DNA of 12,310 nt from Rickettsiales bacterium (GTDB taxonomy: Bacteria > Pseudomonadota > Alphaproteobacteria > Rickettsiales > UBA3002), in assembly GCA_002725445.1 (NCBI GenBank), contig PBPD01000031.1:1-12310 (forward strand), in the 5' to 3' direction. Position 1 is the stretch's first letter. Every line of letters begins with the position of its first letter. A model generated the notes under the pieces. It was not told where the DNA came from. It worked only from the letters and a program-made list of their open reading frames with translations, and ran no database searches. Positions 1 through 6,780 of this stretch are shown piece by piece. The translations under genes were made by a program, and so were the position numbers.

Positions 1-287
1 CACTAGGGGCGAAGGCACCTGGTAGCTTTACGGCTTTTAACAAATTAACCACATTGTCTGCAGGTGATGCAGAGAAGGATGATCTGGAGATGGTGGCCGA
101 GTTGCACGACGATCAGTTCGCCGTAGCCAAGAGTCTGAATGCCGCATTAAATGCTGCGCAGAAGGCAGATGATGAAGTGACAATTGGCCTACTAGTTGAC
201 CGCCTAAGCGTGCACGAAAAAGCCGCATGGATGCTGCGCAGCTCGTTGCCTAAAGCAGAGCGTGCAAAGCTAAGTCAGGCTGCTTAA
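1..287 (+). CDS. dps: Dps/ferritin-like DNA-protection protein, 3' part
   Basis: This is the C-terminal 94 residues of a gene whose start lies outside the window; the frame is open from base 3 and ends at TAA 285-287. The readable part begins LGAKAPGSFTAF and ends with the segment VHEKAAWMLRS, a pattern typical of the last two helices of Dps proteins (starvation-inducible ferritin-like DNA-binding proteins). Dps family members form 12-subunit cytoplasmic shells that oxidise and store iron and shield DNA from peroxide. The ferroxidase ligands lie in the N-terminal half and cannot be inspected here. A TTG in this frame at 54 is internal, because family similarity continues upstream of it. The gene converges on the outer-membrane protein gene with only 14 bp between stops, and I see no clear terminator in that gap. 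Family assignment rests on recognised sequence pattern only. Confidence 0.85.
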   Translation, partial: LGAKAPGSFTAFNKLTTLSAGDAEKDDLEMVAELHDDQFAVAKSLNAALNAAQKADDEVTIGLLVDRLSVHEKAAWMLRSSLPKAERAKLSQAA

Positions 288-301
288 TTAGCTTGATTGC
301 T

Positions 302-1009
302 CTAGAAAAAGAAGCGTACGCCACCCTCTAAGGTGTGCGCTTCATATTCTACTTCCAGTCGGGTGTTAAAGTTGCTGATAAATTCAGGATCCTGACTGGT
401 GAAGTATTTATAACCAAAGTTAAATTCCGTCAGTGGCATACTTTTGGGTGTGTAATTCATGCCCAGCATGCCCTGATAGGCCAGCACGGTATCTTCATCA
501 TCAATCGAGATAGTGCCCGTGCTTTCCAGTGTATAGGTGGCAGCGCCCACACCTGCACCGATGTAAGGCTTCCAACCTACTCGTTCGCCAAAATCAGCAT
601 ACAGGTTAAGCATGGCCGCTTTTACTTGCATATCGCTGTTTAGTACGAAGTTGGCTTGATTGGTATTCAGGCTCTCCAGCTCATTATCACGCAGGCTCAG
701 TTCACCTTCAACGCGTAAGAAATTGAGACCTGAGCGAGGATCCTGTGGTGCATAACCCACTACTGCGCCCACGCCATAGCCGCTTTCGAAAGCAATATCG
801 CCCAGCAGCGGAGTAGGAGTGCCGCTTTCATCCAGATCTGCATCCGATACAAAGTTTACCGAACCTTGCAGGCCCACATACCATTCGGGGGTATTATACT
901 GTTGCTTATGTTTATAATCACGGAGTAAGCGCGCTTCTGCATCGCCAGGCAGTAGCTGTGCAGCCATTGCAGTGCAGGCCATTAGGGCGAAAAGTGAATG
1001 ATATTTCAT
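302..1009 (-). CDS. outer-membrane beta-barrel protein (OmpA/opacity-like porin fold)
   Basis: A 235-residue protein with an N-terminal signal peptide: MKYH, then a hydrophobic stretch to about residue 20, with likely cleavage after AEA near 26. The mature part alternates polar and hydrophobic residues in short strands broken by Gly/Asp/Asn turns, for example WYVGLQGSVNFV (43-54), a Gly/Val-rich strand at 78-86 and KPYIGAGVGAATYTLE (147-162). It ends in phenylalanines (VRFFF), the C-terminal aromatic signature recognised by the BAM machinery. Length and pattern fit a small, probably eight-stranded outer-membrane barrel related to the OmpA-like/opacity families. No peptidoglycan-binding OmpA domain follows, so it is a barrel only. 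The Shine-Dalgarno is weak (AGAG about 10 nt before ATG). It lies downstream of the mscS-tas pair with a 159-bp gap, so it probably has its own promoter. Specific function is unknown. Confidence 0.85.
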   Translation of the reverse strand: MKYHSLFALMACTAMAAQLLPGDAEARLLRDYKHKQQYNTPEWYVGLQGSVNFVSDADLDESGTPTPLLGDIAFESGYGVGAVVGYAPQDPRSGLNFLRVEGELSLRDNELESLNTNQANFVLNSDMQVKAAMLNLYADFGERVGWKPYIGAGVGAATYTLESTGTISIDDEDTVLAYQGMLGMNYTPKSMPLTEFNFGYKYFTSQDPEFISNFNTRLEVEYEAHTLEGGVRFFF

Positions 1010-1168
1010 AGCGTCAAGCTCTGTTGTTACGTTTATACAGGCCTAACCGAGCTGTTTATGTATTTTTATTGTTGTTCATAGGTATAACGCAAAATATCCA
1101 CAGGCGCAACCCCCAGCAGATAAACAATCCATAATCGGCAGGATTTAATTCCGCTTGTGGCAGATACA
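1010..1168. other. intergenic gap between aldo/keto reductase stop and omp start
   Basis: This 159-bp non-coding gap must hold the omp promoter on the minus strand. It is AT-rich near 1040-1095, but no hexamer pair is close enough to consensus to call. An imperfect inverted repeat (CCACAGGCG at 1098-1106 and CGCTTGTGG at 1152-1160, one mismatch) flanks the middle. It has no T-run, so I do not call it a terminator. Confidence 0.4.
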
Positions 1169-2209
1169 TCATGGGCAAGGGTTGGCGTGATCGTTATGGA
1201 TCGCTTCAATGCCATTCAGCACGTCTTCGCTAAGCTGCATGTCAGCGGTTTCGATGTTGGCTTTGAGCTGCAGCATGGTGGTAGCGCCAATGATATTGCT
1301 GGTAACAAAGGGACGGCTATTCACATAGGCCAGTGCCATCTGTGCCGGCTCCAGCCCATGCTGCCTTGCAAGTGCGACATAGCGTGCGGTTGCTTCTTGC
1401 CCTGCCTGCGAAAAGTAACGTTTGTAGGACGGAAACAGCGTGAGGCGGCGACCTTCAGGGCGACGGCCTTCCAAGTATTTGCCGCTTAGGACACCAAACC
1501 CCAGTGGCGAGTATGCCAGCAGACCACATTGCTCACGGATAGATACTTCGGCCAGTCCTACCTCATAGGAGCGATTCAGCAGGTTATAGGGGTTTTGTAC
1601 GCTCACGACGCGCGGCAGCCCGTGCTCTTTATGCAGTTGCATGCAATGCATTACGCCCCACGGGGTTTCGTTGGACAAGCCAATATGGCGCACTTTGCCC
1701 TGTTCCACCAGTTCCTGCAATGCGCCCAGCGTATCGGCCAGCGGCACGGCCTGTTCGTCCTCACTATGTGTGTAACCCAGCTTGCCGAAAAAATTGGTTT
1801 TCCGTTCTGGCCAATGCAGTTGATAGAGGTCCACGTAATCGGTTTGCAATCGCTTCAGGCTGGCATCGATTGCGGCTTCGATGTTTTTGCGATCCAGTCG
1901 GGGCGAGCCATCGCGCACGTAATCAAACGCCTCAGAAGGGCCGACCACTTTGGTGGCCAGAATGACATCATCGCGCTTGCCACGCTGTTTAAGCCAGCTG
2001 CCGATATATTGCTCGGTCAGGCCGTAGGTTTCTTTGCGCGGCGGGATGGCATACATCTCTGCCGTATCGATAAAATTCACACCGCAATCGAGGGCATAAT
2101 CAAGCTGTTGATGGGCTTCGGCTTCGGTGTTTTGTTCGCCCCATGTCATGCTGCCAAGGCAGATGACACTCACATCCAGATCGGTATTGCCTAAGGTGCG
2201 GTATTGCAT
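1169..2209 (-). CDS. tas: NADP(H)-dependent aldo/keto reductase, Tas type
   Basis: A 346-residue cytoplasmic (beta/alpha)8-barrel oxidoreductase, the same length as E. coli Tas and similar to it throughout as far as I recall that sequence. The N-terminus MQYRTLGNTDLDVSVICLG and the segment MTWGEQNTEAEAHQQLDYAL are characteristic. The aldo/keto reductase catalytic tetrad is complete: D48 (in FIDTAEMY), Y53, K87 (ATKV) and H132 (LHWPE). The motifs GKVRHIGLSNE (171-181) and IIGATTMLQLKANI (306-319) match the family substrate and NADP-binding loops. E. coli Tas complements a prephenate dehydrogenase defect under starvation, but the physiological substrate is not established, so substrate cannot be inferred here. 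The ATG lies 2 bp after the mscS stop, so the two are probably co-transcribed; its purine-rich ribosome site (GAGAAAG) lies inside the end of mscS. Confidence 0.93.
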   Translation of the reverse strand: MQYRTLGNTDLDVSVICLGSMTWGEQNTEAEAHQQLDYALDCGVNFIDTAEMYAIPPRKETYGLTEQYIGSWLKQRGKRDDVILATKVVGPSEAFDYVRDGSPRLDRKNIEAAIDASLKRLQTDYVDLYQLHWPERKTNFFGKLGYTHSEDEQAVPLADTLGALQELVEQGKVRHIGLSNETPWGVMHCMQLHKEHGLPRVVSVQNPYNLLNRSYEVGLAEVSIREQCGLLAYSPLGFGVLSGKYLEGRRPEGRRLTLFPSYKRYFSQAGQEATARYVALARQHGLEPAQMALAYVNSRPFVTSNIIGATTMLQLKANIETADMQLSEDVLNGIEAIHNDHANPCP

Positions 2210-2211
2210 GA

Positions 2212-3057
2212 TTATGCTGCTTTCTCTTCTTTCGTAATGGTTTCCTGATAGACATGCAGATCGCGTTGCGGGAACGGGATCGAAATGCCTTCGGCGTCAA
2301 AGCGCAGTTTGATGCGCTCGGTCAAATCCCATTTGGTTGCCCAGTAATCCTCTGACTTGGTCCATGGACGCACCAGAAAGTTTACGCTGCTATCTGCCAA
2401 CTCACCGACGACAACGACTGGCGCAGGGTCGCTCAGCACCCGATCATCATTCTCCAGCTCTTCCATCAGAATGGTTTTAGCCTTTTTCAGATCATCATCA
2501 TAGCCAATGCCAAACACCATATCTATGCGGCGTGTGTCCATGGCGGAATAATTGATAATGTTGTTATCAAGGATGTTTTTGTTGGGCACAATCAGCACGC
2601 GGTTGTCGGGTGTTTTCAGGGTGGTGGTGAAAATGCTGATATCGTCTACTGTGCCAGCGGAGCCTGCGGCTTCCACATAGTCACCTTTTTTGAACGGACG
2701 AAACGAGATGAGCATGACGCCGGCGGCAAAGTTTGACAGCGAGCCCTGCAAAGACAGACCAATCGCCAGCCCTGCCGCAGCCAGTACAGCCGCAAGCGAC
2801 GTGGTGTTAATGCCCAATTTGCTTAGTGACGCAATGATGACTAGGGTAAGTGCTAACGCATAGACAATGTTGCCCAAAAACCCAATGAGTGTTTCATCCA
2901 CTTTACTGCGGCGGAGTAGCTTGTTTGTAAATCCAACCAAGAATTTTGCCAGCCACCTACCAAGAATAAATATGGCAACCGCGGCAGCAATGTTAATGGC
3001 CCAGTCCACACCTTCTTCTTGCAAAAACAGCATAATTTCTTCTTGATTGAAATCCAT
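2212..3057 (-). CDS. mscS: small-conductance mechanosensitive channel, MscS family
   Basis: A 281-residue inner-membrane channel that opens under membrane tension to release solutes during osmotic downshock. Size matches E. coli MscS (286). Three membrane helices are visible: about 19-41, 60-80 and the pore-lining TM3 at about 85-113. TM3 carries the Gly/Ala packing pattern AAAGLAIGLSLQGSLSNFAAG, followed by FRPFKKGDYV, the hallmark junction to the cytoplasmic beta domain. The cytoplasmic vestibule follows, with VPNKNILDNNIINYS (157-171) and a C-terminal segment GISIPFPQRDLHV (257-269). ATG at 3057 is preferred to an in-frame GTG at 3066 because AGGAG (3066-3070) sits 8 nt before the ATG but touches the GTG. 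The next gene, the Tas-type reductase, follows after 2 bp. A separate promoter was not found in the 86-bp gap upstream. Confidence 0.95.
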   Translation of the reverse strand: MDFNQEEIMLFLQEEGVDWAINIAAAVAIFILGRWLAKFLVGFTNKLLRRSKVDETLIGFLGNIVYALALTLVIIASLSKLGINTTSLAAVLAAAGLAIGLSLQGSLSNFAAGVMLISFRPFKKGDYVEAAGSAGTVDDISIFTTTLKTPDNRVLIVPNKNILDNNIINYSAMDTRRIDMVFGIGYDDDLKKAKTILMEELENDDRVLSDPAPVVVVGELADSSVNFLVRPWTKSEDYWATKWDLTERIKLRFDAEGISIPFPQRDLHVYQETITKEEKAA

Positions 3058-3065
3058 TGATCGCA

Positions 3066-3070
3066 CTCCT
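3066..3070 (-). promoter_or_regulatory. ribosome binding site of mscS
   Basis: AGGAG on the minus strand, 8 nt before ATG 3057. It fixes the start at 3057 and rules out the GTG at 3066, which overlaps the site. The bases TCAAAGG covering this site are complementary to CCTTTGA earlier in the leader (3130-3136). Confidence 0.7.
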
Positions 3071-3143
3071 TTGATTAGCGTAGCCTAAGCCGTTAGCACG
3101 CTTCGTGCAGGAAATCAATCTGTCAGCCGTCAAAGGCAGGTAT

Positions 3144-5651
3144 CTAAATAAAGACGAAATCGTTGAAGTTAAAATTCGTCATGTCAGCTATGTCGGTGAT
3201 GTTGGTGAGGTTCGCTACAAGATTATGCCCACCGGCTGTGCTGCCGTTATTGTCATAATAAATAACCGCATGCCCTTTCGTAGTGTCATAGAACACATCC
3301 AGCATGCCGCGTGTCGGCTGCACAAAATTATTGATGGTGTTGAGGCTGGTCGTGATGTCTTGTGTGGCGATGCCTACATTGGTCAGAATCACCAACTCGG
3401 TATTTGGCCCGCCAGCGGATGTGATGCTGGAAATGATAGCACCATCCACGGCCGCATCGGTGTTGCCCAGATCGTAATTGTTAGGCCCTGCGCTGAAACG
3501 GAACGTGTCCACTGCGTCCAGTGCGGTGCCGGCATCAAAATCGGTTATGGTGTCGTTGCCTTCAATATCTGCAACGCCATCAGCGGCAAAGTAAGAAAAT
3601 ACATCATTACCGTCGCCTCCTGTTAATGTGTCAGCCCCCAGCGAGGCCGAGATAACATCGTCACCCGCATCGCCGTTTATAACGTCGGCATTGACTGTGC
3701 CAATCACCGTATCGTCGCCGGTGGCGCCGTTGTAAGTGATGCCAGCGGTCATGCCGCTGAGATCAACGTTAGCACTGCTTGCAGCGCTCGCATCAATGGT
3801 GCGAATGCCAGCCGCCGCTGCTTGTGCGCCAAGTGCCAACCCGTTTGCGCTAAAATCACCTGTATCTAAAGCCAGCGTTTCGATGGCGCGTACATTGGCA
3901 AAGAAAATATCGTTCACCGTTACGGCTGGTGTACCAATCAGTAACGTGTCGGCGCCAGCACCACCGTTAATCGTGTCTGCATTGCTGATATCGGCACTAT
4001 TGATACTGATCGTATCGGCGCCTGCACCGCCTATAATCAGATCCATGCCTGCGCCAGCTACGATGCTATCGCCATTGTCGCCTGCGCGTATCTGGTCGTT
4101 ATTGTCGCTGCCTGTTAGCGTGTCTGCTTCGCCATTAAAATTGGTGAGTAGCAGCGAGCTATCGCTAATGACAAAATTTTCAGCCGTGAAGTTGCCGGTG
4201 AATAGTCCCAGCACCATTTGCTCTTCGCCGCCATTGCGCACCGTTGTGTTGCTCTCACCACGTTCGATGACGAGGGTTGTGGCGTCACCGCCGCTGAGCG
4301 TGGTAGCAATTGTGTCGTCTCCGATGCCGAAATCTATCAGGTTCGCCACCGCAGGGGAGGTGCTGAAATCGAGATTAAATGCATCGTTTCCCAGATTGCC
4401 ATTGAGGTTGAGGGTGGAGCTGCGATCCTGTGGCGCGGCATTGATGGTGTCATCATTAGCGCCGCCATAGACTTCAGCCACGCGGTTAGCCGCAGGTGAT
4501 ACACTCAGCACGTCACCGCCGCCATTGCCATACATCAGCACATGGCCGCCAACGCCGCCGGTCAGCGTGTCGCCGTCATCGGCCGCATCTACCTGTCCGT
4601 TGCCGCCTATAATCGTAGCATTGCCCGCATGCCCTGTCAGATCAATCGTGTCGCCGCCCAGCCCGGCAATCAGGTTATAGCTGCCGAAATTAGCGGCACT
4701 GGTGGCGCTGTCACTACCGCTGCCAAAATAAACGGTGGCGATTTGTCCCGCATCTGCGTTTAGTGTCACCGTGTCTGCACCCGCATTGCCGTAGACCAGA
4801 CTGCTGCCGCGCCCCAGAATGAATTGATCGCCATCGTCATTGCTGTCGATGGTGGAGGTGCCGCCAAACAATGTAAGCGCGCCAAGGCTGCCGCCTGCAT
4901 CAATGGTGTCGCCACCTGCGCCGCCCAGTACGGTATGCGCGCCGGAAGAATTGACCAGATTGACGGTGTCTCCCTCGGTGCCTGCTGCCACATATAAAGC
5001 ACCAACTGCTGCAGGGGCATTAATGACATCGGCGCCTGCGCCGCCAAAAATACTGGTGTTGGTTTCGTTTAATACGGGCGAGTTGAAGCCGATGGTGTCC
5101 GCACCTGCATTGCCATATACCAGACTCGTACGGTTGCCGAGCGTGATGGTATCGCCACCGTCGCTGGTATCTTGCGTGCCGCTGCCCCCATAAATTGTAT
5201 TGATGCCAGAGCCGGCTGTGATGGCATCGTCGCCATCGCCACCAAAAATCAAGTTATTGCCCGTCGTGCTGCCAGCATCGATCGTATCCGCGCCGCCGAG
5301 CCCAAACAGTTGGTTGTTGCGTGTGACCGCCGAGCCTAGCGCCACATCAGCGTTGAAATCAAGTGTGTCGGCATTGTCATCAGCAGCGGCATCCGAGGTG
5401 CGGTCGCCAATGGCCATGACACTGCCATCGGAGAAAAACAAATTCGAAAGGGTGAGGTTGCCGATTTGCGTGTTGGCAAGTGTAACGCTCCCCGCATCTG
5501 TTGAGATCACGGTGTTAAATACACCAGTGGCAATTTCATTTTCGGTCAGTGTGACCTGACTGGCCGATACAAATCCGAACCCAATATTGTCGTTATTAGG
5601 GAAAAAAGTGATGGTTTGATCGATGATCAGGTCAAAATTGAACGTAACCAT
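3144..5651 (-). CDS. RTX-like acidic repeat protein, probable type I secretion substrate
   Basis: An 835-residue, very acidic, Gly/Asp/Ala-rich protein with no cysteine seen and no N-terminal signal peptide. Residues about 113-455 form about 16 turns of 19-23 residues, each with a GGxGxDTI-like core (LFGLGGADTIDAG, IFGGDGDDAITAG, VLGGAGGDTIDAG). A second cluster of RTX-like repeats at about 507-570 includes GGAGADTI. A non-repeat Ala/Ser-rich part follows (about 590-640), then a final RTX block at 642-686 ending LTGGDGNDVFSYF and a typical C-terminal module NDTITDFDAGTALDAVDTFRFS (699-720). RTX nonapeptides bind calcium and fold as beta-rolls after export by type I systems, whose uncleaved signal is at the C-terminus; the end here (NFNFNDFVFI) fits that. 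No ABC exporter, membrane-fusion protein or enzyme domain is present, so an adhesin or surface-layer role is possible but unproven. It has a single usable start, since an in-frame TAG lies upstream. Confidence 0.85.
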   Translation of the reverse strand: MVTFNFDLIIDQTITFFPNNDNIGFGFVSASQVTLTENEIATGVFNTVISTDAGSVTLANTQIGNLTLSNLFFSDGSVMAIGDRTSDAAADDNADTLDFNADVALGSAVTRNNQLFGLGGADTIDAGSTTGNNLIFGGDGDDAITAGSGINTIYGGSGTQDTSDGGDTITLGNRTSLVYGNAGADTIGFNSPVLNETNTSIFGGAGADVINAPAAVGALYVAAGTEGDTVNLVNSSGAHTVLGGAGGDTIDAGGSLGALTLFGGTSTIDSNDDGDQFILGRGSSLVYGNAGADTVTLNADAGQIATVYFGSGSDSATSAANFGSYNLIAGLGGDTIDLTGHAGNATIIGGNGQVDAADDGDTLTGGVGGHVLMYGNGGGDVLSVSPAANRVAEVYGGANDDTINAAPQDRSSTLNLNGNLGNDAFNLDFSTSPAVANLIDFGIGDDTIATTLSGGDATTLVIERGESNTTVRNGGEEQMVLGLFTGNFTAENFVISDSSLLLTNFNGEADTLTGSDNNDQIRAGDNGDSIVAGAGMDLIIGGAGADTISINSADISNADTINGGAGADTLLIGTPAVTVNDIFFANVRAIETLALDTGDFSANGLALGAQAAAAGIRTIDASAASSANVDLSGMTAGITYNGATGDDTVIGTVNADVINGDAGDDVISASLGADTLTGGDGNDVFSYFAADGVADIEGNDTITDFDAGTALDAVDTFRFSAGPNNYDLGNTDAAVDGAIISSITSAGGPNTELVILTNVGIATQDITTSLNTINNFVQPTRGMLDVFYDTTKGHAVIYYDNNGSTAGGHNLVANLTNITDIADMTNFNFNDFVFI

Positions 5652-5665
5652 GGGGTTATTTTTAG

Positions 5666-5670
5666 CTCCT
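5666..5670 (-). promoter_or_regulatory. ribosome binding site of the RTX-like gene, long spacing
   Basis: AGGAG on the minus strand lies 14 nt before ATG 5651, longer than the usual 5-10. No other start fits: an in-frame TAG lies just upstream and there is no ATG, GTG or TTG between. Either spacing is relaxed or translation is weak. Confidence 0.5.
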
Positions 5671-5723
5671 TGCTATTGCTCACCTTGCGTTTGCCCGTCT
5701 TAGGGTATTATCTGCCCCATATA

Positions 5724-5739
5724 TGCATTTATTATGCCA
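5724..5739 (-). promoter_or_regulatory. possible sigma-54-like promoter for the RTX-like gene
   Basis: On the minus strand, TGGCAT, five bases, then ATGCA. This keeps the GG and GC dinucleotides at the -24/-12 spacing of the RpoN consensus TGGCAC-N5-TTGCW, with two mismatches elsewhere. It would give a leader of roughly 60-70 nt. Such matches arise by chance in AT-rich DNA, so this is weak. Confidence 0.25.
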
Positions 5740-5762
5740 TTTTGCTATGCTATACTGATAGT

Positions 5763-5785
5763 AACAGTAAGTAACTGTTTATAAT
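5763..5785 (+). promoter_or_regulatory. inverted repeat abutting a consensus -10 box
   Basis: A perfect 6-bp inverted repeat AACAGT (5763-5768) / ACTGTT (5774-5779) with spacer AAGTA sits directly against TATAAT at 5780-5785, 30 bp before the start at 5815. The best -35 match (CTGATA at 5755-5760, 19 bp away) is poor. The combination suggests a regulated promoter for the 294-residue protein, with the dyad as a candidate operator between the -35 and -10 regions. Confidence 0.4.
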
Positions 5786-5814
5786 GTATAAGGTCCACCA
5801 TGTAGGAGGGACGG

Positions 5815-6699
5815 ATGAGTTCTCTTATCAATGCGCAGACTCAGGCGGGTCTGTCACAACGTTTTCAACAGGATAACCCTGCAAGCGTGCCTGCACGTTT
5901 GCTAGAACGTCTGGCTGCGCCAGCCGAAGAAACGCAAACGCCCGATGCTGTGCAAGCAGCTGGCGATAGTGTTGAGGTGAGCACGCAGGCGGATCGTATG
6001 ACGCAACTGCAGGACATTATTGCCCGTCTCACCAAGGATACGGATGCAGACGCGGTGACGGACGCGCTGCGTGATTTGAAACAATTTGTGAACAAAAACA
6101 CCAATGCTGAGTTTGTCGGCGGTGTATTGGGTGATCTGGCCAATATGGCGGATGCCGCGCTGAAAGCGATTGAGCAAAACCCGTCAGCGTTGGGCGGTAA
6201 TATCGAGTTTGGGTTCTCGGCATCTTTTAATCAGCAAAATTTTCAAAGCGGCGATTATCAACAGAACTACACCTCTTTCTCGCTGAACTTTAGTCTCCGC
6301 ACCGATAATACGGTAATGTCGGGTTCGGTGAATTACACTGAGTCGCTGGAGGCAACGTCTAACAGCCTGCGTTATGAACGGAGTGAGTCCGCGTCGCTGA
6401 GTATGGTGACGTATAACACGGATATTGATAGCAACCCTGTGCTGGCTGGCTTCAACAAGATAACGGGAAGTCTGGCGAAACAGGCGATGGAAGCATTGAT
6501 GGGGCAACAGGAAGCTATGAAAGAAGCATTGGCGCCCGCGTCTAATTATAGCCCGCTATCATTTATGGAAAAGCTGAACGAGCAGTTTAATGTGTTGGAA
6601 AATGCATTGCAGCAAAGCTCGGTGCTGACAGAAATGCTGGAAGCAATGCAGGCCCGCACGGAAGAAGAAAAGGCCAGCGTAGCATTGGTAGACGCCTAA
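5815..6699 (+). CDS. hypothetical protein, helix-beta-helix layout
   Basis: I do not recognise this 294-residue protein. It has a strong Shine-Dalgarno (AGGAGG at 5804-5809, 5 nt from ATG). There is no signal peptide, membrane segment or cysteine. Three parts are visible. Residues 1-125 are polar and mostly helical, with DSVEVSTQADRMTQLQDII (51-69) followed by a leucine-patterned helix around 80-121. Residues 128-200 are a beta-rich block of alternating residues, such as IEFGFSASFNQ (130-140) and YTSFSLNFSLRTDN (152-165), dominated by Ser, Asn, Gln and Tyr. Residues 213-288 are helical and rich in Glu, Met and Gln, likely coiled coil. The DSVEVS start resembles a motif common in flagellar-associated proteins, but that is too short to support a call. 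It is divergent from the RTX-like gene and shares its 163-bp control region, so co-regulation is plausible. Confidence 0.8.
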   Translation: MSSLINAQTQAGLSQRFQQDNPASVPARLLERLAAPAEETQTPDAVQAAGDSVEVSTQADRMTQLQDIIARLTKDTDADAVTDALRDLKQFVNKNTNAEFVGGVLGDLANMADAALKAIEQNPSALGGNIEFGFSASFNQQNFQSGDYQQNYTSFSLNFSLRTDNTVMSGSVNYTESLEATSNSLRYERSESASLSMVTYNTDIDSNPVLAGFNKITGSLAKQAMEALMGQQEAMKEALAPASNYSPLSFMEKLNEQFNVLENALQQSSVLTEMLEAMQARTEEEKASVALVDA

Positions 6700-6721
6700 C
6701 ACCTACAGTTTTTATCGGCAG

Positions 6722-6747
6722 TCTAAACGCACTAATCTGCGTTTAGA
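6722..6747. terminator. 10-bp perfect stem-loop between convergent genes
   Basis: Arms TCTAAACGCA (6722-6731) and TGCGTTTAGA (6738-6747) pair perfectly around the loop CTAATC. The element lies in the 81-bp gap between the stop of the 294-residue protein and the stop of the Amt-chemoreceptor gene, a typical place for a bidirectional terminator. There is no T-run on either strand, so intrinsic termination is not certain; it could instead stabilise 3' ends. Confidence 0.45.
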
Positions 6748-6780
6748 GAGCGTAGTCATACTAATGAGCGGTACGGCTGC

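Noticed and set aside
54..287. A complete 77-residue gene starting at TTG 54
   Set aside because: The same frame is open to the window edge and the upstream residues continue the Dps pattern, so this is an internal codon of a truncated gene.
288..301. A terminator between dps and the outer-membrane protein gene
   Set aside because: The 14-bp gap has only a 3-bp potential stem; nothing supports a terminator there.
3058..3066. GTG start for mscS at 3066 (three residues longer)
   Set aside because: The AGGAG site overlaps or touches this GTG, while it is 8 nt from the ATG at 3057.
3736..4470. Long open frame on the plus strand inside the RTX-like gene (244 codons)
   Set aside because: It is antisense to the Gly/Asp-rich repeats, has biased Ala/Pro/Ser composition explained by them, and has no recognisable domain. 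Other plus-strand frames in this gene are rejected for the same reason.
3600..5300. CRISPR-like or satellite repeats in the GC-rich, regularly spaced DNA
   Set aside because: The repeats are imperfect, keep codon phase, and encode RTX-type turns; there are no uniform repeats with unique spacers.
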